The notes under the pieces were generated by a model. The model did no database searches. It worked only from the letters and a program-made list of their open reading frames with translations, and had not been told where the DNA came from. This document shows, piece by piece, positions 23,575-34,205 of a stretch of DNA of 64,000 bases. The DNA lies in the NCBI GenBank assembly GCA_011037195.1, contig JAAEAF010000205.1, positions 186,001 to 250,000 of the forward strand. Reading direction: 5' to 3'. Position 1 is the first letter of the stretch. Each line of letters starts with the position of its first letter. This DNA comes from Triatoma infestans (Eukaryota > Arthropoda > Insecta > Hemiptera > Reduviidae). The position numbers and the translations under genes were made by a program.

Positions 23575-23870
23575 AAAAGCTCAGATTGTAATTTTGTGAG
23601 TTGACTTCCAGTTTATTCGAGTTTCGTCAAATTTGGAATTTTCATCATGCTTTTAATGTTATATATAGACGGTGGAACCATACATTATACAGAAGTAGCT
23701 TAGTTTTAGAGGAAAGCTTGAAGTTTGTTAGTGTCCCCAAGAACTTCGCCCCCCCCCCGCAAAAACCAGTTTTCCTGGGAAATTGTGTCAAATAAAAGTT
23801 GTGGGCTTATTTGTATAATGTTGTTAGTTATATAAAGTTTCCAAAGAAATCTGGACCGTTTCAAAATATT
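23575..23870 (-). repeat. H1-related element, diverged subfamily copy
   Basis: This shares GACTTCCAGTTTATTCGAGTTT, CATCAAATTTGGAATTT-like and TATATATAGACGGTGGAACC strings with the copies near 7400 and 10550. The C-rich run at about 23750 falls where H1 copies have their GGGGGAGGGG stretch. Confidence 0.45.
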
Positions 23871-25689
23871 GCAAAAAAAAAATGTAATATAATAAAATCA
23901 TTCAGAATTTTTTTCATCGAAACTGTTAGTGTGACAGAAGCGGTGTTGGGCGTAAACTGAATATCAAGTTCTGCAGACTTTTCGTTTTTTGGTATATTTT
24001 GTAGACATGCATATATATACATACGTAGAGAACATTCGCTAAAAAATTTCTTTTTTTCTTTCATACACAAGGAGAACTCAAAACGTTTATTTCTTGTGAA
24101 AACTGAATTTCAAAAATTTGAAACAATCCCAATACTTCGTTAAAAGAATTTCTTGTTTTTCTTAAGGTTTTAATAATTTAAAAAAATAGAAATAATTTTT
24201 TTTCTGACCAATTGGTCTGTAGCTGTAATAATTGGTTCTTACTATTTTAGCATGGTCCAATTGATAATAGCCAATCACCTGATCGGATTAATAGTGGTGT
24301 GCGCACAGCACAAATTTAACCTAAGCCATAACTTATCTTGGAGAAATGTGTAAAAGAGTGTGAGCTTTGAGTTGTTGCAGCACATGCAACATCTTGGTCG
24401 ATGGTATCAGCAGTTTATATTTCATTCTAAGAAACATTATACTATTGCACTCTCCAGTCCCAGTCTTCAACTGGAAACTCCCCTTCCCCCTGCAAGCAAG
24501 ACATCTTTCCATTTTAGTCTTTGGCTACCTCTTTCCTTTTTAAGCGATTTTTTTTTGTTCGCAGCAGATGTCTTTTTTTTAACAGATCTGCCTTTTCTAT
24601 TTTAGGTTTTTGTGTCCAGTGTTTCGTAGAATATTGATCTAATAATGAGCTTTCGTAATCCTGTCTATTTTGGTTTTCCTTTTCTTTTCATCAAATATTT
24701 CATCTTTGTTGCCTTGAAATATTGATCTATGTTTAGTAATCAATCCCAAAGATTCAGAAGAATACGAAAGAATAATAAGGAACTGGGAATAATAATAGTA
24801 GTCAAATCAACGCCCGCAATAATAGTAAAGGGCAACGCCTGTTTCCAATATAGTAAAGTAAAGAAAATATGCGTGTAAATAAATAATTTAAATAAATACT
24901 AAAATCTAAAAGTGAAAAACACAACTTTTAAATTACCCATTTAATAAAAACTACATCAACCTAAGCAATTCATATCTATTTTAAATTTAATGTACGAAAA
25001 ATTAAGGAATAATCAAAATAATAAAATCCCAGTTTCGAGTTTCCCAGAATGCCTTTTTTATTGTCACCCAACTTAGCCACCAGATATAAGTTGTATAGCT
25101 TTTTTTTCCTTTTTACTAATTGTGTAATCAATACGATTACTTTTTTAATCAACTTTGTAATCTAGAGACTTAACATCTTTTAAAAGAGACTTTACTGTTT
25201 TTTTTGTTGTTGATGGTGTGAGGCACCATCATAACATGGTTTGTTGCGAAGACAACAACCTAAATAATGCACGTAATGAATATTATAATGTATATTGTTG
25301 AGGTCTCATAAATAGCGCCAGTTAGATCACATGTATATTATCAATAGAAGTTAAATTAAAGTTAATAGAAATTCTGCTCGATAACAATATAATATTACAT
25401 AGTATAAATATTAACTTTATTACAAAAAATTATAACTTTTTCCTGGTAGTAATTGAAATTCCGTGTAAATTGAATAATAAAACACTTACAGGAAGCTGGT
25501 CTGAATTGGTTACAGTATCCTCTACTTTTAAATTAAATGACATATCTAAATGATATATATATATATATCAGACCAAAATATATGAATGGTCCTCGAACCG
25601 ATTGCGTTATATGTAATATGACGCACATTATTACTTTGATATTTGATACATTAGTGGCCATTGGATGAGAACTATAGAATATATTTCCA
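23871..25689. other. No gene recognised
   Basis: AT-rich spacer. An (AT)n run lies at about 25554-25568. Short open frames here have no recognisable domains. Confidence 0.4.
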
Positions 25690-26262
25690 CTATATCTGTT
25701 AAAAATTAAACTCGGACATTCCTATGGTCAAGTGTAGTTACCTGAAACACACTGTCATCTCCCTGTCAAACTCTGCAATTGAAGTCTACCCCCAATAATA
25801 AGCGATATGAACTCTAATTATGGGGGTATACAATACCGTTCTAAAAACTCTAAAACTTCAATAATAGTTAATGAATAATTAAAATAAAATAAAAAAAATG
25901 CTGCGAAATGTATTTTTACGAAAATCCAATAATGGTAATTATCTAACATAGAAATTTTGCATACTTTTCCACACTAATAACCACAAACTTCAGCCGCCTG
26001 CTCGACTAAAACACTTTTCTTTAATTGCATGCAAATTAATAATTGTAAAATCATTAAACAAAGATGAGTAGTCATGATGTATTAGATGTGTTTCGATTAA
26101 ACATATAATATATGAGTTAGAGAGGTAACTTATCAAATTACTGAAATTAACGAACCCCTTTCTATTCCAAAGTATAAGCCATAAATGTCTGCCAGTATTA
26201 TTCGCAGAAGAGAGATATTCTTTAGGTGCTAATTTGGAGGAATTTGGAATAATACACATCCA
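25690..26262 (-). pseudogene. Non-LTR retrotransposon, AP-type endonuclease domain remnant
   Basis: The minus-strand frame 26259-25990 contains LWNRKGF, then ISYLSNSYIICLIETHLIHHDY and FNDFTIINLHAIKE. It has the layout of the N-terminal exonuclease/endonuclease/phosphatase fold of jockey/RTE/CR1 elements, including the catalytic Glu of the ET motif. Further on, about 25850-25720, other frames show LEFLERYCIPP and LLLGVDFNCRV, the equivalent of the GDFN catalytic motif, with the usual GD changed to VD. At least one frameshift and several stops separate the pieces. The RT domain is not found downstream, so this is a relic. Confidence 0.65.
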
Positions 26263-26489
26263 ACAACTTCGTCCGATTCCAAAATTCTCTTTAGTACAGA
26301 AACCACTTTTGCTGTGGCACTTTCTAAACCAATTGATATTACCATTGTTTGTGCTTTTCTAGATTTACATTTAGACCAATACATGATATTATAATTTTGA
26401 AAGATCTATTTGAACATCCAATAAAATAGGACAAATATTTTATAAGATTGAAAAAAGTCCTTATTATGCCCACAATTTAGGATTTTGTA

Positions 26490-26871
26490 ATTGGTATTTA
26501 TATTTTTAAACTTCCAAACATGTTCTGGAAAAATTGAGTTACATAATTTGCATGATAAACTATATTTCCTTAATTTTCCCTCCAATTTAAAACAATAATT
26601 AACATTGCCATTAAGACGTTGTTGTTAAAGGAGGTTACAGTACAAATAAGGGTAAACTTTCACTAGTGATAAGATAATAATAATCATCTCAAAATAAATA
26701 AAAAAATAAATAAATAAATTAAAAAAAGAAGAACAGTTTGATAATTAACATTTTAAACGATATTATATTGTTTTAAAATATTTACAGTAAAAAGCTATGA
26801 AAATTGAAAGTAGAATTTTATTTTATTTTACATTAATTTAATAGAAATTATATATTAATTATACGAGGGTC
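26490..26871 (+). repeat. AT-rich host repeat, copy 1, left part
   Basis: This is homologous to 32765-33136. Shared strings include ACAATAATTAACATTGCCAT, GGAGGTTACAGTACAAATAA and CACTAGTGATAAGATAATAA. It is broken at AATTATA|C by the mariner element, and its right part resumes at about 27775. No coding content. Confidence 0.7.
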
Positions 26872-27774
26872 ATTAAATAAGTAAGGAGACAAATCGCTGT
26901 AGCTCAGAAACGGTCTGTTTAATCAATACATTAGTTTCAGTGCGCCTCCTTCACAGCATCCTTCTACTTAGTTTTTCATCAGCTGTTCTAGAGCATTTGG
27001 TAAGCATAACCTTAAATGTATTCAGTTAACAATGGCGACTCCGCTCGAGCATTACACTTCGGAAGAACAACGCTTAGTGATTAGATTTTTAGTTGCAGAG
27101 GGTATCAAAGGGTATTCAGATCCACGAAAGAATGTTGGAAGTGTAGCGTAATAATTGTTTGAACCTTTCGAACGTTTACAAATGGGTAGAATAGTTTAAA
27201 ACGTGGCGGTGTAAGGGTCTGTGATGAGCAGCGAAGTGAATGTCCGGTTGACATTGCAACTGCCTCCCTCGAATCTCCATTAACGCGTTAATTCAGGACA
27301 GCAGGCGTATTACTATAGAACTGATAGCTGAAGAAGTGCACGCGAGTGTTGGAACTGCCCATAACATTATTCAGAATAAGCTGCAATACAAGAAACTTGG
27401 GCGAGAAGTGTTCCAAGACAATTTACGGACGCCCACAAAGAAACCAAGAAAAAGTGGCATGGGAGATCCTTCCACATCCCCCTTACAGCCGCAACCTCGC
27501 CCCATCGGACTTCCATTTGTTTGGACCCCTTAAAGAGGTTCTACGTGGGAAACATTTTCAATCCAATGAAGAAGTTAAAAATCAGGTGCAAAAATGGCTT
27601 CGAGATCAACCAAGAAAATTTTATGCCCGAGACATACACAAATTAGAAGAACGATGGGACAAGTGTATAAATGTTGCTGGGGACTGTGATGAAAAGTAGC
27701 CAAAGTTTTATATTGATTAAATAAATCGTTTTTGAGTTATAGCGATTTTTCTCGTTAGTTATGAATGACAAAAA
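26870..27774 (+). mobile_element. mariner-type transposon, internally deleted
   Basis: The left terminal repeat TACGAGGGTCATTAAATAAG (from 26870) is typical of Tc1/mariner elements inserted at TA. The right end at about 27744-27770 (TTTCTCGTTAGTTATGAATGAC) is its degraded complement and lacks the last CCCTCGTA. The element is about 0.9 kb, against about 1.3 kb for intact mariners. It lies inside a host repeat whose other copy (32765-34205) lacks it. Confidence 0.85.
27032..27702 (+). pseudogene. mariner transposase, defective
   Basis: The start is MATPLEHYTSEEQRLVIRFLVAEGIKG, the beginning of the first helix-turn-helix. Frameshifts follow at once. A second recognisable part, EVHASVGTAHNIIQNKLQYKK (about 27332-27392), is the second DNA-binding subdomain. 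The frame 27400-27699 then carries HPPYSRNLAPSDFHLFGPLKE and the C-terminus ending FYARDIHKLEERWDKCINVAGDCDEK. The segment with the first two catalytic aspartates is deleted. The third (the D of the family's PDLAPSD motif) is Asn here. The protein cannot be active. The copy may still be mobilised in trans if its ends are recognised, but the right end is damaged. Confidence 0.85.
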
Positions 27775-27885
27775 AAAATATGCATAATTACGTAATAGAA
27801 ATTTTTTATTTTCAATTCATAACTTAGATATGGACATTGATTTTGATTAAACAAAAAAATACACGGTCCATTTAGTGAATTTATT
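27775..27885 (+). repeat. AT-rich host repeat, copy 1, right part
   Basis: AATATGCATAATTACGTAAT and TCCATTTAGTGAATTTA match 34111-34205, on the far side of the H1 insertion in copy 2. This defines the pre-insertion sequence of both loci. Confidence 0.65.
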
Positions 27886-28605
27886 TAGCAATTTGAAGAT
27901 AATTCGTTCGGTCGTATGCAAAAATCGATATTGTTTTATTTAAACGACAAAATAATAATCAAATACGTCACTAATTAAATATGCAAAATTTGATTTAGTC
28001 TATTTTATTTAAAATGGAGGGGGGAGGAGGAGTGAGAGAGAATATCAACGCTGTTCATTAATTTTATTTAATATTGGATTTTATATTATGTATTTCTCTT
28101 ACCATCGGCCGTCTGTTATAATTTATGCACATTCTAATTAGGAGGTTAATTTAAAATATAAAATTTAGGAATATTTAACGAATTATTACAACAACAAAAA
28201 ATATACGAGAAAAAGTTTTAATTCCAACTTTATTTAGAAAGTTAATTCAAGTTAAAAAAAAATAAATAAATAAATGAAAACGTTAATAAAAAAAAAAAAA
28301 AACACAAGCTTGCTATTGGCATTGACTAATTGGAAATCATTATAGTTTTCCACAACTGATAATCATTACTGTTAAATTAGTTTTGCATTAAAGTTTTAGA
28401 AGAATTTTCATAAACAGTTTTTAAGAAATTATCTTAATTATTTGGTTCGAAAAAATAGTAAAAATATATATATTTTCTTTCCCACGCCATTATTTTCCAA
28501 GGCATACACAAAATTATCATTTTGGCATTAAGCCATATTAGACGGTTTTATTTTTTGACTTCCTTTCAGTCCAAGACAGCTGGTTTTATAAGAATGTAAT
28601 GATAC
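27886..28605. other. AT-rich spacer
   Basis: No gene or known repeat recognised. Confidence 0.4.
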
Positions 28606-28880
28606 AGTTATACGAAGAAAGGGTAGAGAGGTAATTAATTGTGCTACTTCTTGGAATTTACTAAAATCACATATGTATGGTTCGGCAACTTAGTTGTGAA
28701 ACCTGTGGACGGAGTTAAATGACGTCACAGCTAATCGAAAGCTATGGCAATGGGCGGATCTTAATAGCTTTTTAGGTACACCTAAAGTAGTCAGAGTAAA
28801 GTAAACATCAGTTTATACGAAGAGGTAATTAGTGCCACTTCTTGGGATTTACTAAATCATATCCTTAAACTCAGTCAGAG
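28606..28880 (+). repeat. About 200-bp direct duplication
   Basis: GTTATACGAAGA...GAGGTAATTA...CTACTTCTTGGAATTTACTA at 28606-28662 recurs at 28809-28855 as TTTATACGAAGAGGTAATTA...CCACTTCTTGGGATTTACTA. A second shared string, GTCAGAGTAAAGT, is at about 28789 and 28875. The second unit is slightly shorter. No coding content. Confidence 0.5.
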
Positions 28881-29610
28881 TAAAGTCTAGCTTAAAACTC
28901 ATTTCTTCTAACACATTCATACACTTTTATTTTTTATGTCAATAACAATTATAATTATAACTTCTTTACAAATACTGTAAAAACTTTACAGAAAGGAGCA
29001 TCATTGGGTGGTAGAACAACTTAAACAGACTTGCTTGTTCTTGTTGTTAAATTGGTGTATAACTGTTTAATCAATCGGAAAGGTATCTACTAAGTGTCTT
29101 GAAATATTGCCTAATTTAGCTTCTTTTCCTTAAATGGTGCGAAGTCTAGCGGTAAGGTTTTTCTATGGCTTGTCTTGTACAGCTGTAGTGGGATGTCTTG
29201 AAGTTTCTGACATATCTCCGACGAGCCTTTTTTCCTTACGACGTCACTGTTTGAACCTGTGGTGTTTCACAATAGAAGCTCTTACTTATTCAAAACACTA
29301 TTTTGTATATTGTCTAAACTTTTACCATACTTCCTTTTCAACTTAGTTTCTTTTTCATTTCTATGCTACGAACTAACTGTACCTATGGAATCGAAATGTG
29401 GGATAGAAGAATCGTACCAATCTTCTAATCATTACAATCCAAAAATGCGACATTTATACTGTGTTTAATACAAATTTAAATTTGCCGCCAATGGCGTACA
29501 ATAATTTTATTTCAGGGAGGGTATTTTACTACCTTGATAATAATTTACTAATTTATTAGGCTGTGTCCTAAGAGTAGAGAGAGGGTAACCCATGCATTCT
29601 CTCCTCTCTC
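28881..29610. other. No gene recognised
   Basis: AT-rich with short open frames lacking any recognisable domain. Confidence 0.4.
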
Positions 29611-29711
29611 AGTAAGTCGTTTTCTAAGACTCGCTTGAGTAAGTCGCAATTTTAAGCTCGAAGGAATAAGTCGTATGCAACACTCCCTTTTTGAGTAGGT
29701 CGCAGTATATG
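29611..29711 (+). repeat. Degenerate 27-29-bp tandem repeat
   Basis: Four successive units begin AGTAAGTCG, AGTAAGTCG, AATAAGTCG and AGTAGGTCG. The rest of each unit has diverged. The surrounding segment 29560-29900 is GC-richer than its flanks. Confidence 0.45.
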
Positions 29712-30672
29712 CCAGTTGGGTTGCCCTTAATTGTGAAAACCCAAGTTTGTAACTTCTGATTTTTCTGGATAGTGGTTTAAACTGGTTGATTAAGCGGCTC
29801 CGATATTTCCTGGCCTGCAAGAGGTTATTGTGAAATCACATGGTTGTTACTTCCGGTTGGTTTCCTGCCGTGCAGCTTCTAGGTGCCCGTTTAATTTTTG
29901 TCTACAATCATTAGCAAAGCAGCAGTGTATGGATCAAGACTCAGATGTTACAGGCACATAAGATTTATTTCCTTATTCCTATTTCTCCTCTCCTCTTGTT
30001 CCCGACATGGGCTAAGGACACATGAGTCTTCCAGCACTGGGAACTAAGATTCTGCGTTTTAAGGTAAGCGCCATTCCTTTGGCTGTTGAAAGTGATAAAT
30101 AATATTTGCTACCCATTTTTAAATTGAATTTATATATTCATTTTGTCCATATAATTTTTAATATTTTAATTTCTCATTTTGCTCACCCATTATATTATAT
30201 TATATTATATACAGTCCACTCAATATTTTCACTCAATTTATATTTTTGCTGTTTTCTATTAATCAGAGCTCACCCGAGGTATCTCACCTCAATTTATATT
30301 ATTAATTATCTTGTCTGTATTTACTGTACAGAGCCTACCAGAGGTGGAGATAATAGGGGTAAAAGAGCTCATTTTTATTTCCTGTTATTTATTGAACATA
30401 TACCATGGTTTATGGCATATGCCATCTTCCTCCTACCATATGGTTTATGCCATCTTCTGTATTATAAATTTGACTTTTATATATATAAAATTCTATTCAT
30501 AAATATGTTCCTAGAAAACCGATAAAGAATTTTGCAACGAAAGTAACAATTACATTTGTTCTAGGATTTTCTAATCTTTCAGCATTCATTCCCATAATAT
30601 TCCAATTAATCCTGTCACATCTTTTAATCAACAACAGCCTCGTTACTTTCTCATGAGTTTAGTAGAGTTGAC
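29712..30672. other. No gene recognised
   Basis: This includes a TATAT-type run at about 30188-30211 and low-complexity, T-rich open frames that I do not consider genes. Confidence 0.4.
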
Positions 30673-30686
30673 TTGACAAACAAGTT

Positions 30687-30948
30687 GTTGTGTGGTTGGT
30701 TTCGCAGAGCTGGAAAGCATCAGAGATATTTTCCGTGATAGCCTGCTTCATGTTGTCAGTTGCCGCCTGTATCAACTGTATTTGCTGTATCAACTGTATC
30801 AACTGGTAAACCGGTATCAACTGTATTTGCTCTGTGTAAGTCTATGTTATTACACTGTTTGACATAAATATCCTGATGATGGGCGAACGCCCGAAACCGG
30901 TCGATGATCACAAAAAGCAGCAGGCTATCACGAAAAATATTTCTGATG
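30687..30948 (+). mobile_element. Hammerhead-bearing element, copy 3, with 14-bp target duplication
   Basis: TTGACAAACAAGTT flanks the insertion at 30673-30686 and 30949-30962. The left arm (GTGTGGTTGGTTTCGCAGAG...AGCCTGCTTCATG) is the inverse of the end of the right arm. The middle has a small tandem array of TATCAACTGTATTTGC-like units. The right arm carries the ribozyme-like core at 30869-30906: TATC, CTGATGA, a T, GGGCG-AA-CGCCC, GAAA, CCGGTC, GATG. The left arm lacks its own core, unlike the copy at 62535. Confidence 0.75.
30869..30906 (+). ncRNA. Hammerhead ribozyme-like motif (type I layout)
   Basis: Elements in order: stem I 5' strand TATC (30869-30872), core CTGATGA (30873-30879), an extra T, stem II GGGCG/CGCCC with AA loop (30881-30892), GAAA (30893-30896), stem III ACC/GGT with no loop, cleavage triplet GTC (30900-30902), stem I 3' strand GATG (30903-30906). 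This is the copy with the canonical core and a perfect stem II. Known animal hammerheads in Penelope-like elements and retrozymes also have a very short stem III and are thought to act as dimers. The extra T before stem II departs from the consensus. Confidence 0.55.
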
Positions 30949-30962
30949 TTGACAAACAAGTT

Positions 30963-32274
30963 TTTAACTGCTGGAAAAGTACTGTCCATGAAGAGAATGT
31001 TTACTTGAACGTAAAATATCAGTATCTTTTATCTTTATTTCTAACCAGAGAAATAGCTTTCAAAATGCTTCGATTTCAGTGGTATTGTTGGTTAAGAAGC
31101 TTACGTATACCATATCGATTTTCATTTGTTTAAAACGATATTGTAGTTTGATCATTTTGGCGAAAACTAGCCTAGAAGTGATTGTCACAAGCACTTGTCT
31201 AAGAATGCTAGGATATTACTATTGCCTCACTACTTCACAACGAATATCATATTTCTGAACAATATCATAGAGAATATCAAGCAAATACTTTTAAACCGGA
31301 GAAAAATTCGAAAAGTTAACAGGGTAAATAAATCATAATATAGATTATGGAGAAAATAATTGTTATATACAGTCGTAGAATATGGTAACGTAGAACTTTT
31401 CTTTTTTATGGTTTCCACATAAACCTTATTACGTTCAGTTTTATTGCTAGTCAGTAGGGGCAGAGATGAAGCATAGTTATTTATTTAATATTATATTTTT
31501 TTTATTGCTCCCGCACATGTGAATCACCCCTCCCCCGTCCTGTCGACCTATATTTCTGCAGTATCATCCGCTATTTAGAGAAACCGTCACGAAATCAGCA
31601 TAATGCATTTATGAATTATATTCTCTTCCATATGAGATTGTTTATCGATACAGATTTATCTAAAGTTATAAGATAAATACCATTTTCATGTCTGTGTTTT
31701 TTGTTTTTTTAAATTAATGACTGGTTTGGTTTATAACTGGTATAGAAACTTTTGTTTAGTATCTACTAATTATTTCTTTCCTTGAATTAAGTTTTATTAT
31801 TTCTTTGATGTAATGTAGATGGTGCCTTTTCTAGTTTTCAATCTTCTCGTCAGATTTCTTCTTCTTATTCAAGATTTCTTAGAAACTGGGCAGCAATGCA
31901 GATACTGCCTTTTATGACTGAGATCCGTATTCGATTCCGGAGGGAGGATTGATTATAAACTGCAGTTAGTACCGTTCGATTTTGACATTTGACGTACTTT
32001 CTGTTGTTAAATTTGGTGCCATTAGCCCTCCTTTGATATAAAAAAAATACGTATAACTTCTTAGAGTTCGATAATTATTTTAAAGAAGATAAATTAGTCA
32101 GGCAGTTACAGTAAAATAGTTATAGCAAACCTGTGCTAGATGAATCAGCAGTTTGGCCAACTGTAAAAAAAAGGAGGCTTTACTTAAGTAATTCAAGAGG
32201 AAATTGTACTAGCCAGTTTCTTTTGTTTATTAGTTCATGGCCTCGTTTCGTTTAACCTTGGCTAATAGCTTGCA
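30963..32274. other. No gene recognised
   Basis: AT-rich spacer. A B-box-like TTCGATTCC at about 31930 lacks a convincing A box upstream. Confidence 0.4.
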
Positions 32275-32550
32275 GTGCCAGTAGATGAGTGCATCAGCTT
32301 GGGTTTAATTCACAGTCGCAGACAAAAATCTAGTTCAACACCAGTGGTGTTCATTCGATTCAGAAATGTATCAAAAGACGCTTCATATCAATATAAGCTT
32401 CATAGGAATAAGTTCAGCTTTAAAGCCATTAACTCTTCTCCTATAGTTATTCGTTATCCGTACGTAATAAATTACAAATCAAGAAATTACAATAAAAAGG
32501 AATGCATTGTGAATCCTTTTCTTTACAGCTTTTATCAGAATACCTAATAA
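32275..32550 (+). other. Unassigned open frame of about 90 codons
   Basis: The peptide SLGLIHSRRQKSSSTPVVFIRFRNVSKDA weakly resembles the RRM-like part of non-LTR retrotransposon ORF1 proteins, where a basic, RP-rich string precedes VxFxxxxD. There is no ATG (the frame opens with CCAGTAGATGAG) and no neighbour supports it. I give it only as a possible relic. Confidence 0.2.
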
Positions 32551-32764
32551 AACATTCATTTTATACGAAATTATTAAAATCAGCATCAGTTTGCTACTTC
32601 ATGCGCATTTTCTAGGACTAAATTGTAAAAAAGCTAATTTCCAATTAGTAAGCCAATCAGAGAGCAGAATCTAATCAGAAATAGTGTTAACTATATTAGA
32701 TCCATTCAATCAAATATCTTTATTGTCAAATTTCCCGGCCACCAATTTAGCTGTTCTATAATTC

Positions 32765-33144
32765 CATTTTGTTTTAAATTTGTTTTTATATTTTTAACTC
32801 TCCAAAGTTGTAATAAATCGAGTTACATAATTCGCATGGTTTTAATCTATATTTCCATAATTTTTTTTTCAATTTAAAACAATAATTAACATTGCCATTA
32901 AGACGTCGTTGTTAAAGGAGGTTACAGTACAAATAAAGGTAAACTTTCACTAGTGATAAGATAATAATAATCATCTCCACATCAAAAATAAACAAAAGAA
33001 CCGTTTGATAATAACAATTTTATGCAATATAATATTCTTTCTAAAAATATAAACTAAAAAAATCTATGGATAAAGGGAGTAGAATTTTGTTTTATTTTAC
33101 AATAATTTAATAGAAAATTGAATAATTATTATACAAAAAAAAAA
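32765..33144 (+). repeat. AT-rich host repeat, copy 2, left part
   Basis: Homologous to 26490-26871 over its whole length. It ends ATTATACAAAAAAAAAA, immediately followed by an H1 element in minus orientation. The repeat resumes at 34111. Confidence 0.7.
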
Positions 33145-34110
33145 TCTGGTGTGAAACACTCACACAACTTTCTCTTACACCAGTTTTCAAAATTATAATT
33201 GACAAATTTTTATAGTTTGTGTACCAAATTTAAATTTTCGATTTACTAATTTCCTTGACACTCGGCATATTAGCCATCTATTTATTTCTAATTAATTTTC
33301 TTCGGATGATAGAATTGTATAATCAACTATAATAGCACTTTAGAGAAAAACATAACCCCATCCCTCCCCTAAAAGTGTACTTAAATGAATTTTCCCACAG
33401 AACTGTTTTAAATAAAAGTTGTAGACCTTTGTATGTTTAGTTTATATAACAAGTTTCAAGAAAATCTAGGAGCCAGTTTTGAGGCAATCGCGAAAAATGA
33501 AAAAACATTTAGTAAAGTGGTAAAGTAAACGTACTTTCGGTTATTCGCCTTTTATCAAACTCGGAATTTCAACAACATATTCAATTCTACTTAATGTTAT
33601 TTAGATGACAGAATTGTCTAATAAACTGAAATAGCACTTTAGATGAAAACCTAACCCCATCCCTTCCCCCTAAACTGCCCTTAAATGAATTTTTCCAGAG
33701 AAATGTTTCAAATAAAAGTTGTAGTTCTTTGTATGTGTAGTTGATATACCAAGTTTCAAGAAAATCGACTGAGTCATTTTTGAGAAAAACGCAAAAAAGT
33801 AAAAATAAACTAGTAAAGTGGTAATTCCGGTTGAGGAATTTTGACAGATAACGTACTGTCAGATGCCATGGTGATACCTAAACGGAATATCACGTTTCAA
33901 CTTTCTACGGGTTTCGTTTTTTGAGCTATGCTGTTCACATACACACACACACACACAGACGCGCGCGCGCGCACCCACACACACAGACCATTTGCTAAAA
34001 ACCACTTTTTTGAACTCAGGGGACCTCAAAACGGATATTTCCCGTGAAAACTCGATATCGAAAATTTGACACGATTACAATACTTCTTATTACTACGAGT
34101 AAGAGAAAGT
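33145..34110 (-). mobile_element. H1 element, full-length copy (minus)
   Basis: The right terminus (TCTGGTGTGAAACACTCACA on the plus strand) is at 33145 and the 5' hairpin (TACTACGAGTAAGAGAAAGT) ends at 34110. It has three monomers, and the microsatellite lies at 33943-33986 with CA and CG dinucleotide runs. The monomer boxes read CTTTCGG and TTCCGG, so not all three CCGGAAGT boxes are intact. It is inserted within an AT-rich host repeat. Confidence 0.7.
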
Positions 34111-34205
34111 AATATGCATAATTATGCATTAGAAATTTTAATTTTCCGTTTTTAAGTTAGACACAATATTAGTTCCATTAAACAAAAAAATAATCGTCCA
34201 TTTAG
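34111..34205 (+). repeat. AT-rich host repeat, copy 2, right part
   Basis: AATATGCATAATTATGCATT and TCCATTTAGTGAATTTAA match 27775-27885. Confidence 0.6.

Noticed and set aside
30106..30525. 139-codon open frame on the plus strand
   Set aside because: T-rich DNA gives a stretch of hydrophobic residues that mimics membrane segments. No recognisable family.
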